Below, one piece after another: positions 13,080 to 24,153 of a DNA stretch of 64,000 nucleotides. The notes beneath the pieces were generated by a model, which was given only the letters and a program-made list of their open reading frames with translations, had not been told where the DNA came from and did no database searches. The stretch covers positions 408,134 to 472,133 of the forward strand of contig VZTG01010609.1 in the NCBI GenBank assembly GCA_013397845.1, given 5' to 3'. The DNA comes from Melanocharis versteri (taxonomy: Eukaryota; Chordata; Aves; Passeriformes; Melanocharitidae). The first letter of the stretch is position 1. Every line of letters begins with the position of its first letter. The translations under genes and the position numbers were made by a program.

Positions 13080-15915
13080 TTATTTCTATCAATAATGCTG
13101 GTATCTCTCTCTCCTCCTGCAAATGAAATATGATCAGTATTTTAGTTTCAAGCAGTGCAAATGGCCATTTGTCTGAATTAAACACTTTCATTATAGTGAT
13201 AGTCAACATTTCATCATGTTTGATCTCACTTTTCATCTCATTGATCAGCTGAAAAATTAAAAATCTCAACTCTTTCACCATCAGTTTCATATGTGGAATT
13301 AAAGAGAGCATCATAGTTAGACACAGCTCCTTGTACTGTGTGTGCCTGTATCCTATGCTGGCACCATCTGAGATTTAAAAGGTCACTAACTTAGGTATGT
13401 ATTTACATTATGGATGAAGAGCAGCATTCTTTCTAGCATAAATATAAGAAAAAAATATTTATAAACCACAACGCTAAGCTTGAAAATTACAGTCAGTGCC
13501 AATTCCTTAAAGAACAGCAGTTAACTCCTTATTTGTGTCTTAATTTTGCTAAAAGAATAGATTGCTTTTTTGCCCTTCTCACTAGACAGCACTGAAAGCA
13601 TAACACAAGTAGCTTTTATGGGAGGTAGCAGCAGCAAAAACGTGTGTAGGGAGAAAGGGAACATTCTTGCTTGTTTGGTGTTCTGTTTTTTTTCGCTTTT
13701 CCAAATCTGTGAAAGTTATCAGTGGTTAATTTTTTTCCCTAAGTGTTTGAACATATTGATTTGAGACATCAAAGAAAACTCCCTTGTTGGTACTAGTATG
13801 ATTTCATTTCCAGGCTGGTACTCTATGCCATCAGAGAGAGAACCTCCTCAGAACAAGGATGTTTTCTGAGTGCAGCAGCTTCTGGGGGTCTTAGATCAGG
13901 GAGGAATTTTGGAAGAAAAAAAAATTAAAAATTGGGCAGTAGTGGAGTTCAAAAGGTTCAGGAATCACTGGGCACATTACCAGCAGGTCTACAAAAAATA
14001 TGGTGAGGAATCAGCCTGGCTATAATTGAAACATCAGAATGGATAACTTTTTTTTTTTTTTTTTTTCTAGTTTAAAGCATTTTAGGATCTGTCTGAAGTA
14101 ATATGGAAGTAACATTCAAATGCCATATAAGGGGCACATGAAAAGTGTTTAAGGAAATTTAAAATATCATGACTTTCCTAAAGTGTTGCTCCCAGTACCT
14201 CCTGATGTCCACGAAGTACCGGCAGAGTACTCTGCGAGAAAAGAGAATTCACAATACAGTGTTATTCTGTTTAAAACTGTGGTGTTTCAATAAGAATCTT
14301 GGTTTTTTAAAGGCTACACACTTTTAAGCTCTTAATGATCATTGAATCATTAGTCTAATGTATCCCCAGAGTCGTCTTGTAGAAAATCACAAATAAAACA
14401 CCCACTTCCCACAACTCTAATGGTTCAGTAAGTAGTTCCTTACTTGCAAAAACTTTTGTAAATTTGCCCTAACTGCACTTGTTATGCATTGTTTCATTGT
14501 CAGAAACAATGGTATCCAAATCTAAAAGATGTCATGTGGGGGTGAAGTAATGACTATTAATAGTTAATTTGTGGCATTTCACCTAATTTCAGTCTTTTTC
14601 TAGAAGGATGTTTGATTTTTTTTTTTCTCTGTGTTTAAATATTACCACTTAAAGTGCAACTTTTCTTAACTCCTAAAGTGAATCTTAGCTATCTAAAATA
14701 CTGTAAATTGTTTGAAAGAGTGGTTGTTTGCAGATTGTGTAGGTCTAAGTAATGTATGTAATCTAAGTAAGTAATGATGCTTTAGACAGGTCTGACGATC
14801 AGTTAATCACACTGGCACTTGAGAGGTTATCAGTCTTGAAATGAATTCACTTTAGAGAAATTTCAGGTTCTTGGTGAATACAGGCAAACACTTGTGCATC
14901 GAAGCGCATACATTTGCAAAGTTTGCTTGAAACCCCATTTAGGGAGTTGAACAGTTTGTCTGCCTGTACATGATGTCATCAGAACAGCAAATTTTGTTCC
15001 AAATTTTATTTTCCATCTTGTTTTGAAAGGTCTTCAGACACTTGGGTGGGATGTACTGAAGAAATAAGCATTGCTAAAATGACAAAATGTGATAAAAATA
15101 ATCTGGTAACCAGGAGAATGATGAACTACCCTTAAATCTGACGTGTAAATTATCTGGTTTTTTTCTACACAGAGGTTTGCACTTTAACGGTACCTTATAC
15201 ACAGTCCCATAGATACATATACTTCTATCATTTCATTAAAAAGGGTGTAAAGTCAAGTACTTAGTTTTTAGGAAGTGCTACAATTAAGGTGTGCCACTAA
15301 AAGTTATCAATTTTACCTAGGCAAAGGCCTGCTACTTTATGTAATTACAAAGCCACGTTTATGGAATCTTCCAGTGAACAACAAAGAGAAACAAGAATAT
15401 CAAATCTCTATTGGTAGGTAGGTATCAATTAATTTGGAGAAGTAAAACTAAAAAAGCATCGTTAAAATAAAAGCATTGTGTTCTACCATACTGTTCTTGA
15501 TGGCCATCCTTCAGGACAACTCTAGTAAAAAGTAGGTGTGATTTGTGCCTGTCTGCCTCCTCCAGAAATACTAGAAGGTATTGTCTTCAAATTAAAGAAT
15601 TGCCCACAAATCTAGAATGGTATCAGGACAATACAGAAAGAAAAAAAGAAGACACGAACGAAAAAATGGCCTGAACTAGGTCTTTATAGCTTCGGGCTAT
15701 GCTTTTCTAGCCAATCTTGGCTTTCCTTTGGGAGTAAAAACTTGCATGTAAAAGGTCAGGTTTTTCATCTGTTGAGATCAATGGTAGGCTGTCCACTCAC
15801 TTCAGTAAACAGTGAATTATGTCTCAGATTTCCACAGCTGATAATGGTGTAAAAATAGGCTTCCTCTCCCAGACTGCAAGAAATAGGAAATACCTTGGTC
15901 AAAGCATCACCCTGT
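13080..15915. other. non-coding stretch
   Basis: AT-rich, with a T run at 14048-14066. No gene, RNA or transposon recognised. Confidence 0.4.
14048..14066. repeat. poly(T) run, about 19 T
   Basis: A homopolymer run followed by CTAG. It could be the tail of an inserted sequence on the minus strand or slippage; no adjacent element body is recognisable. Confidence 0.8.
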
Positions 15916-15917
15916 CA

Positions 15918-15979
15918 CAAAACAAAAAAAAAAAAAAAAACAAAAAAACAAAAAAAACAAACAAACAAAAAAAAAAAAC
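15918..15979. repeat. A-rich simple repeat with C interruptions
   Basis: Long A runs broken by single C (CAAAAAA, CAAA units). The lysine-rich open frames across it are products of the repeat. Confidence 0.9.
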
Positions 15980-16250
15980 TAATTATAGAAAAGCAGACCA
16001 CAAAAGAAGATGAGGTTTCTTGGGAAATAGTTACTATTTATCTTAGAGCAGAGATGAAGAAATCTGGAGTTAATTCTGGTTGGTCGATAGCGGGGAAGAA
16101 CAGCCGTGACATGAACAGTACAGTCTGTGCTCTACATGTGATGAGCGTGTTTCTCACAAGGCAGCTTGCTCATTGTGCTGCTGCTGCTAATGAAACCAGG
16201 AGTGCTTTGTGACAGCAATATGCCACAATTCTCATTCTTCCTGCTTGCAG

Positions 16251-16371
16251 AAGAGAGGATAGCATTTCACACTGGGTGTCCATCCTTTGCCTGGGATGAT
16301 GTGAAGAATTGCCGGGAGGTGCAGAACACTTCCGAGGCAGGAAAATATCTACCCCAATTTAAAGCAAAAAG
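16251..16371 (+). CDS. candidate internal exon 1 of a plus-strand pair, unidentified protein
   Basis: A strong acceptor (pyrimidine-rich CTCATTCTTCCTGCTTGCAG) precedes this 121-bp interval, and a good donor, AAAAAG|GTATGT, follows. Only one frame is open; the other two hit stops. The open frame takes two bases at the start and leaves AG at the end (phase 1 in, phase 2 out). The peptide has two Cys (TGCPSFAWDDVKNC), a Trp and a basic C-terminal part ending YLPQFKAK. The next candidate at 17424 begins with the single base needed to finish the split codon as AGG (Arg). Family unknown. Chance is possible, but signals at both ends plus phase agreement make this one of the better exon candidates here. 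Confidence 0.35.
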
Positions 16372-17423
16372 GTATGTGCACGTGCACAGACTTCCACCAA
16401 ACACTGACATTTATATTCTTTAATATTGAGATTTATTTTCAACTCATAAATTTGGCCTACAGCCTAGCCAAAGTCAACACTCACATCTCGAATCAAGAAT
16501 TTCTGATGGGCAAAACTGAAACTGATACTACTTCTTAAAACACTAGTCAGGGCTGTATATGAATATAATATTGCACTGGTACTTGCCAAGCTGTAATTTC
16601 CATTTAAAGTGCATCTGATGCAGGACTACATGTATGCCAAGTAACCAAATCATAATTTTATTCTTATGTTGATGTATTTAGCTTTTGCCTATGATGAGTC
16701 TGTGGATATTGTGGGAAGGACCCCTTAACAGGCAGTAAAGCGTGGTTTCAATTTTTGTTTCGGTTTTGTGGTTTCCTTAGCCTAGAAAGAATTCAGAATG
16801 AAAATACACAGCTCCTTTTCATAAATGCAAAAACATAACAATTACATAGCCAATTATTTAGTAAAGATTAGGCTTTAAAAAAAAATCTTTTGTCATATAG
16901 TTTGTCAAAGGAGCTGTAAGATGAAACATGATCAAGAGCATTCATAATTTGAAACCTACTGAATGTTGAATGCTTTGATTTATAATTGATGCTTTAGATA
17001 CATTATAAGTGTGAAAACTTCAGATAACTATGGTAGTTTACACACAGACATAAAGGATTGTGCACTAAAAGCTCTATTTTAATGGACCTGATCCTGTCAA
17101 AATATCAGAATATCAGCAAGAAAGAAATAATGCTGCTAAATACTGAATTCTATTTCACTCTACTGATGAAATACTCTGAGGATAACAGAGCTTCTTTACA
17201 AAGTAATTTTTTTTCTAAAGAAGTCTAGTTGTGTTTCACAATTAAACAATCAATACTATGCCTTAGAGGTCTGTGATAAATTAGATCCCATTTTGTCACC
17301 CAAGATACCCCTGCAAACTTGCTGACAATAACTGTTTAATGGGCATATTATAGAGAAATTTGGGGGTGCATATAGTAAGAGTTCTGGTGTTTGTGCTGCT
17401 ATTTCACTTTTTCTCATATTTAG

Positions 17424-17482
17424 GGCATTAAAGCTGAAATATGTGTATCCTCAAATGGAACATGAACAATTCTGTCAGAGAG
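17424..17482 (+). CDS. candidate internal exon 2 of the plus-strand pair, unidentified protein
   Basis: A 59-bp interval with a very good acceptor (TTTCACTTTTTCTCATATTTAG) and a good donor (AGAGAG|GTAGGT). Two frames contain stops. The only open one starts with one base, exactly the phase needed to continue from 16371 across an intron of about 1.05 kb. The added peptide is ALKLKYVYPQMEHEQFCQR, leaving one base (phase 1 out). Possible downstream partners entered in phase 1 include 37991 and 63897, but intervening exons cannot be excluded. No family is recognised. Confidence 0.35.
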
Positions 17483-18592
17483 GTAGGTTAATAACTGAGA
17501 ACAAAGGGTACCAAGAGCGAATTGAAACTTTGATGAAATGGGGAAATGGGACCACTGGTGCACCTATCATGGGTCAGCTGGGAAGTGAGGCCTCCCAGCA
17601 GCAAGGCATCGAAAAGATCTAAGGAGCTGTGCATAAAAATGCAGCAGATTCATCAGCACAATGTGTGTTTCAGAGAGAGAACTGCAGGCATAACTAAGGC
17701 AGTTCAAGAGGCCAGGCTGGTCCTCATTGCTGAAAACTCCAAATCCAGTGCAGAGCACTAATTAGTAGTAGGCATGGCATGGCATTCTGCAGTCTGTGTT
17801 TTTGAAGGTTTCCTCAAAACTTATTACATTCGAAGGATGGAAACGCTTTGATAAAAAACCTCCAGCTTTTGATTTCTAGCTCAGTTTAAAACTCAGCCTT
17901 CTATAATGTTACTGCAAATGAAGAGCAGATTTCTAATAAAAGAGCTAATTTTTATTAAAATTCTAGTGTCAGCAGAACACTTCATCCTCACAGACAGAAA
18001 TGAATTAGTAGTTCACAGATATTTATTCTAAGTTTCCAATAAATACTTGGCAAAAATTCAATAATGTTCATTAAATACATAAATGGAAAAATTAAAAATA
18101 AAGATTTTTCCCTTGTGATTTATTACATAGTGTTTCTGAAAAGCAAAGTTGAAGAAAGAAGTCACTATCTGGCAGAAAAAGTACTACAGAAATGTTAATT
18201 AAATTGTATAGTCATAAGCAAGCTAGTGAGCAAGAAAAAAGCTCCCCTGCTTAGAATTGGAAGCCATATTTATTCTGGCTGGATGCTTAAAGACGTGAAA
18301 AGATTCTTTTAGATATTAAAGGAAAATTTAAATAAAGCACATGGAGCAGTATTGCTAGACACTTTTCTTATTGAATTGACCAAATGAGGAAAACCAATTA
18401 GAAGGTCTTTCATGATTAAGAAGTTGGAAAGAAGCACAGGGAGGCTCTTGCAGACACATCTGCGGCACAATTACATTATGGAGTGGTTACAGAAGGGGCG
18501 AGGGCGTGCACAAGTAGCTGTTGTCCCTGTGACTGATGGGAGCAAACTGAGAAACTCCCTGGACTGTGCTTGAGTTGCTTCTCCTGCTGCAG

Positions 18593-18690
18593 AAGCTGAT
18601 TCTTAAGGACTCAGGGAGAGAGCGTGGCTGTGGGCACTGCAGCCAGCCTTCCTCGCTGCCTGCCAGCCCTGCCTTGGAAGAGAGTAGTCG
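18593..18690 (+). CDS. exon-like interval, unidentified (coding status doubtful)
   Basis: A strong acceptor (GAGTTGCTTCTCCTGCTGCAG) and a consensus donor (TAGTCG|GTGAGT) bracket 98 bp. The interval is richer in GC and CpG than its neighbours. Only the phase-0 frame is open (32 codons, Cys- and Ser-rich, containing ERGCGHCSQPSS); it leaves two bases. Entered in phase 1, as continuation from 17482 would require, it reaches a stop after four codons, so it could instead be a terminal exon, part of a different transcript, or a non-coding RNA exon. Confidence 0.3.
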
Positions 18691-18939
18691 GTGAGTTACC
18701 GGATGCTTCTTGGGGAGCGTGTTCCTCAGCGCTTCAAATACGTGAGGTTTCTGCTCTCTGAGCACCTGTGGCTGGGATTACAGCCAGAATTCTTCTGCTT
18801 TTGCGCTTGGAAAATAGTTTGCCTGTTTTATTTTGTTCTGCACAGCCCTGGAAATTGGACGCTGCGTTTCTTCTGCTGATCTAACACCTTGAATATCGAT
18901 TTGAAAGGGCATATGAGAATTCTAGGTCTATCTAAAAGA

Positions 18940-19033
18940 AACCCAAAGCCCTACCCACACAGAAAACCCCCACCCAAACCACACACGAAGCAAAAAACAA
19001 AACCAAGAAAAAAACCAAACCAAACCAAACCAA
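18940..19033. repeat. A/C-rich low-complexity tract with CCAAA units
   Basis: Imperfect ACCC and CCAAA units, ending in four near-perfect CCAAA copies at about 19013-19032. A shorter similar patch lies at 19200-19232. Confidence 0.7.
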
Positions 19034-19234
19034 GACTTTGATTTCTGTAGCTAATGATAAAACTACATATCTCCTTTGAAAGTGCATTCCCATCAGTGTA
19101 ATGAGGGTCTATTCCTCAGTACAACTGCAACACCCCTCAGCCCCAATTTGCTTAATTTAATGCAGCTTTTAAGTAGCACTGAGCTTCACTTTAGGGAGAA
19201 AAAAAACCAAACCAAAACAACCCAACCCAAACCC

Positions 19235-20160
19235 TCTCTTTATATTGTACTTCAGAATGATTGTTTACTTTAAACCGTTATATTAAAAGGACTCCTCAGA
19301 GAGGTATTCATCTGCTTCTGGACACCTGGTTAACATTAAGAACAGTTTACCAGAGTTTTGTGCAGGGATACAGAGCTTGCTCTGAGAATCAAATATTTTG
19401 CCAGCCTTGTATGGGTAGTTCAGCTACGCACACGAATGTTCCTCAGCAGGATTATGGTAGTTCTCTCAAAGAAGATACATAGCTTTCTTTTTTACATCAC
19501 AGGGTTTTGTTGCACTTCTTAATAATAAATATTCCTCCTCTCTGAAGGTGTTGCTTTATACAGCTAGAGCTTTCAGATCAGCATAATTTCTTGGCAGTGA
19601 TTGCTAGTGCTGTGGTTTTAATAAAAACAGTATCAGAGGATCATGTTCTGAAACATATTTTGTAAAGTGAGATTGTATAGGCATAGTCTGCACAGGCTCT
19701 TGTTTTCTAAAACTTGACATTTGTAGAAGTTATTTGAATAGCTTGAATGAGCTTACTGATCCATTCACAAGGACTTCTTGTCTCATCTAATGTGAGAGAT
19801 ACATTTGACAAATCTGATGGGAAATAAATTTCAACCTAAAGAAACTAGTGGGTTTTTCTTGGGTTTTTTAGTTGGTTTTTTTTTTCCTGTGATGAACTGA
19901 GGGACTGAGTAACATTGTTCTTGCTCATTTTTGAACACCTGTTACATTAAAAATGAAGGGACCAAATTTTTCTTTTACTTGTTTATGCATACAACATTAA
20001 ATTTTTATACATGAAATTGGTGCCAATTTCAGCCATAATATTCCCAAAATTGCACCCAGGGCAAAGATGGAAATTGGTGACAGAGTATGCAGCAGCAGAC
20101 TTCTCTTGTGGTAGTGATTTCTTGTAAGAGAAATATTTGGGGGATATTTTGTTTGACAGA
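19235..20160. other. non-coding stretch, nothing recognised
   Basis: A 73-codon plus-strand frame at 19261-19482 has no splice context or motif. Otherwise AT-rich sequence without structure that I can name. Confidence 0.35.
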
Positions 20161-20177
20161 ACAAATTTGTTTTGCTT

Positions 20178-20273
20178 GGTTTTTTTTGGGCGTGGAGCTT
20201 TGGGGGGGTTTTTTGGGGGGGGTTGTTTGGTTGGTTTGTTTTTTGGTTGGGTTTTTTGTTTGGTTGGGCTTTT

Positions 20274-20326
<53 letters not shown>

Positions 20327-20343
20327 TTGTTTCGTTTTTTTTG
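20178..20343. repeat. G/T-rich tract leading into 44 consecutive T
   Basis: G runs of up to 8 (near 20201-20222) alternate with T runs and TTGG units, then T fills 20280-20323 without interruption. The complementary strand is C/A-rich then poly(A). Poly-Phe and poly-Lys open frames here are repeat products. No element body adjoins it that I can identify. Confidence 0.9.
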
Positions 20344-22416
20344 TCGTTTTAATCACAAAAAAACTTAGCTCCCTAACAACTTCCAAATTATTTTAATGGT
20401 GGTGGTGGAAAATGTCCAATTAACCGGCACATGCATTTCATGTGGTTGCTAGAGCTTGTTTTCTCCTTTCTTCCCATCACCCAGGCACACATTGCAGAAT
20501 GTTTTGTATAAATAACAAATAACAAATTTCAATGAAGGACAGGGAGGAAGAGAGGAGAGAGAGGACTGCCTGTTTCATAGGCATTCTGAACGTCTTGTAA
20601 AGTTGTCTGGTTGGGATTGAACTGTATTATTGCTGTGAAAACTGAAGGTCATAGGTCCTGAACTGAATTGCATGCAAGTGAACAGATATAGATGCATCCA
20701 ACACCGTGACACAAATCTGACACTTTATTCTTTTTTTATAAATACAAAGCAAAGTAGAGCTGATCAAGTACCACAAGTGACTCATAAAATGAAATAAGTG
20801 TATAAAGGCATCTAAAAAATCTGTAGAAGACTTTGGAATTTTTCCGTGATAATTTCAAATTCTACTTGTTTTTGAACTTTTGGGGGTTTTTGTTTATATA
20901 AAGAGAATAAAATTACACATGTTTTTAACCATCTCCATTTAAATAAACACGTAAAATCCAGACTAGAGCTGATTTTGGTGTGGATAGCCATAATCAAAAT
21001 ATATACAGCCAAGGTAAATTTTTAGTAATGTGAGCTCACTGCTCTTTATTTTCATTTTCTAGTGTAGCTTGATCATTTCATCATATTACTTAAACAGTTC
21101 TTGCTTTCTTAAACTGGCATCATTCCCTCAAACTTGCTTTAGGCTTGGCTGTTTCTGATTATTCATGGCTTCCTCAAATATGCTCCATTTTTAAGAGATG
21201 CCACTAATGTTTGTTCCTTTACTTTCCAGGGAGTTGAAGGTATTTTCAGAAATTGTCTAGATAAAACCTAAATGTCAGCTTCTCTACGGCAGTTAAGTAC
21301 CAAGTTCAGTGGGAGTTAAGTGACTTATAGAAGACAGAAATACCTTTGGAGATAGGGGCTTAAGTGCCTTTTCCTATCTCAAGGAAGAAAGAGAAAAAGT
21401 CTTCTATTATTTGTGCTTCATAAACACAGATGTGCTTTCGGTATAGCAATTGCAAGTCTATAGAGCCTGTCAGAATTTTGTTTGCATTTGTAGCACAAAA
21501 CCCTAATATATCTCTTTCACAAATAATCATAGTCAATAAACCCCTGAATCATGTGTGCCATGATCCAGGTGATTTCTATTGGGATTATGTGTTCTTTGCT
21601 TTTGCTTGTGGGTGTAAATGTGGCTGGGGGCGGAAGGGATCTTTCCCCCTTCCTACCCTGCTGCGTTAGGTAGTTGTGATAGAGCAGATCTTCAAGGGAA
21701 TTGTAGAGGGTAACCACAGCAAGGAAGGCTTGGGTCACTCCCATGTAGCCATTTGCCTTGTTTCTTCTCCTGGCTCCTTTTTGGAGACGTTGCACTCTCT
21801 ATGGCAAAAAGACCACAGATCCTTTATTTGTAGTGAAAGCTCTCCTGGCTCGAGTCAACCCTTGCTTGTCAGTATCTTAACCCAGCAGCGCCTTGATCCC
21901 GAGTATGGTGTTAAGCTTTCTCTCCTGAAAAAAATTGCAAAAGTCTAATGTGGCACAATCCTGCACTATCTGTACTCAGAAGGGCCTTGCAGTTGCAGAG
22001 CAAATGGAAGAAACAGCACTTAGCATGGCTGTAGGCTGTCCTGCACATTCCAGCAATACAGCATTTGGCTTTGACACCATTCCTCTCTAAATGGATGAAG
22101 TGACAACAAACATCTTCAAAGCAGTTTGCTTTAAGTTCACTCCTTTCTGTTGAGTTTTAGGAGAGTGCCAAGAGGGGATATAGAAATCTACCTCTTGGGA
22201 TTAATATGTTATATCACATCTGTCTGCCTAATGCAGAGGAATCTCTGGTAATGTCAAGGGCCTGACACTTCAAAGGCAGCTAGAAATCACCCGTCGAGAT
22301 ATTTATAGAGTCCTTCTATAGAGAAATGTCTTAATGTCTCCAGATCAGAAACTGCCTTAGATCTGAAGCAGGACAAGTAATTCTGTTTTTATTATCCATT
22401 CCAGCGCCTCATTAGT

Positions 22417-22427
<11 letters not shown>
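20344..22427. other. non-coding stretch, nothing recognised
   Basis: A good acceptor-like sequence precedes 21231 but leads to a stop within 13 codons and has no donor. Open frames at 21430-21948 on both strands have no motif. Confidence 0.35.

Positions 22428-22470
<43 letters not shown>
22428..22470. repeat. poly(T) run, 43 T
   Basis: An uninterrupted T homopolymer preceded by TTTCTTC. The length is remarkably close to the 44-T run about 2.1 kb upstream. It could be the complement of a retrotransposed poly(A) tail, but I find no gene-like body beside it. Confidence 0.9.
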
Positions 22471-22979
22471 CTCTAATTGGTCACATGAAATGTGCAGGAA
22501 GGCGCTGCTTGTAGGTAAGTTGACTCAGTGCCACATGTCAGTCACTGTAGAGAAAAGTGTAAGAGAAGAAGAGGGGCAGACAAGCAGGGGAGAGCAAAGC
22601 AGGTCCCCTACGGGGCAGGAGCAAGATGCCTCTGCCTGGCCTCAGGACAGAAAACCTTGAAGTTCAGTTGTGTCATTGAGCTGTGCCTGGGTGCCCAGAT
22701 ACAACCCAAGCAATCTGAGATTTTGGCAGGCTGCTTTTCCAAAAATATCCAGGTGGGAACAAAGTTGTGCTCTGCCGGGCCGGGTTGAGTGAGTCGACAT
22801 ATTCAAAGCTTGTAGTGCTCTACTCCGTGCTGGGGGAATGTTTCGGTAGCAGAGGCATTCACAGGGGCCGGGTGGGTGCTGTCTTGTCAAACTGCTTCCG
22901 AGAACAGGGAGAGTACGTAAAGTTCACAAAGGAAAAAAAAACAAAATGGGGTTTTTGACTATGGAATGGTCCATGCAGC

Positions 22980-23130
22980 ACCAGGTATGCTGGTATCAGA
23001 TGGGATTCCCTTTTTCTCAGTAGAGGGAGGAGACTGCTCAGGAACTAGTAGGTCTCATTGGCACAGCTTTAAATTAGATGTGAGGAGGAAGCAGGACAGC
23101 ATCAGGCTTGTCCCTGGCAAGCTGTAGGAT
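22980..23130 (+). mobile_element. CR1 LINE fragment, 5' part (upstream of LTR insertion)
   Basis: The text from about 22980 reads like the 5' region of avian CR1, including the segment TCATTGGCACAGCTTTAAA followed by an AG-rich run and GTCCCTGGCAAGCTGTAGGA. It continues in sense into 24149 once the LTR and one target-duplication copy are removed. Assignment is from family recall; the left edge is uncertain. Confidence 0.45.
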
Positions 23131-23135
23131 GAGAG
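23131..23135. repeat. target-site duplication GAGAG, left copy
   Basis: GAGAG lies immediately before the LTR's TG and again immediately after its CA at 24149-24153. Five-base duplications are usual for ERVL-type (class III) elements. Confidence 0.7.
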
Positions 23136-24148
23136 TGTCTTGGTTTAAGGCAATTTATGGGGCAGACACTCCAGTGCGAGTTACTTCCCCCTTTAGCTTT
23201 AGCCACTACCCTTCACCAATAAGGAGAGATGTACGTGAGAGGATATAAGCAGGAAAATAAGGGTTTACTAGAAAAAAAAAAACAACCAGCAACCACGAAG
23301 AGAACAGCAATAACCACTAGATAAAAAGGCGCTGAATCCTGCGGACTCCCTAGGAACAAAGAAAACAAAATGGCAGAGAAGACCCCCACCCTGAAATGGT
23401 GCCCTCTGTAGATAACTGTGTTGTCCAAGGGACAAAGGCAAGATGGTGGGATAAGCCCCCTTCTGCTGATGTATGGAGAAAGAAAACAAAGACCAAAAAA
23501 TCCCCAAGAAAGCAACGCAACCAATCACAAAAAGATCCCTCTTCCCCCAAACAACAACCAGCAGGGGACAAGGACAAAACAAAAACAAACCTGGAGTCCA
23601 AAAACAGTGAAATGCCCCTCAAGCTCTTTACTTCACCCCGCCCAACAGGGTTTGTCCTGACAGTGGCAGCTCTGTCAATAATGGCAGCTTGAACTTGGGA
23701 ACTGGGGTGGCAGTGAACGTGCAGTGTCAATTTCTCTGTGTCTTTCCCATCCGTCTGGACCCGGTTGGTGCTGGCACTGCAGTTCCGAGTCATGGGTGCA
23801 TGGCAGGAGGGGAAGAAACATCCCCTGACCCCACAGGTCTGGTGGTGGCAGCTGCCACTGCAGAGAAGCATTTGTGAAATTTGCCCTAAAGCAGTTTTAG
23901 GATTGCAAAATTCGGTTCCTTGGAGACCTAATCCAGGCAAGGATCTTGGAGAAAAACAAAAGAAGGCCTCTGTCTTGCAACGTCTCAGCTTCCTGATGAG
24001 AACGAATCTTTAAAAATTACCTGGTCCTCCCTGCCTCCATGATTCCCTTTCTGGCCCCCAGGTCCTAAAGGGACAGTAACAGTCTTGGGCATACGACGTA
24101 GCACAGATATGGAATACAAAACGCACTTTTTTTGAGTTACCCAGAACA
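23136..24148 (+). mobile_element. solo LTR of an endogenous retrovirus-like element (1013 bp)
   Basis: The interval starts TGTCTTGG and ends CCAGAACA, so it has the TG...CA ends of an LTR with a short imperfect inverted repeat (TGTCTTGG against TGTTCTGG). It is flanked by identical 5-bp GAGAG copies. No second LTR or internal gag/pol sequence is present, so it is a solo LTR left by recombination. A TATA-like GATATAAG lies at 23242-23249; I saw no AATAAA. Plus orientation is chosen because TGTCTTGGTTT resembles avian LTR starts, but this is uncertain. The 5-bp duplication points to an ERVL-like family. The longest open frame of the whole window (196 codons, 23350-23940, minus) lies inside it, but it matches no protein that I know. 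It sits inside a CR1 copy, so it is younger than that copy. Confidence 0.72.
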
Positions 24149-24153
24149 GAGAG
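24149..24153. repeat. target-site duplication GAGAG, right copy
   Basis: Exact repeat of 23131-23135, directly after the terminal CA of the LTR. Confidence 0.7.

Noticed and set aside
14364..14428. Exon-like interval before GTAAGT at 14429
   Set aside because: The donor lacks the preceding AG, the only open frame does not join the 16251 candidate in phase, and the peptide is unremarkable.
15819..16212. Lysine-rich open frames
   Set aside because: They are translations of the A-rich simple repeat at 15918-15979.
19997..20396. Poly-Lys and poly-Phe open frames of 71-129 codons on both strands
   Set aside because: They come from the 44-T run and the G/T tract, not from a gene.
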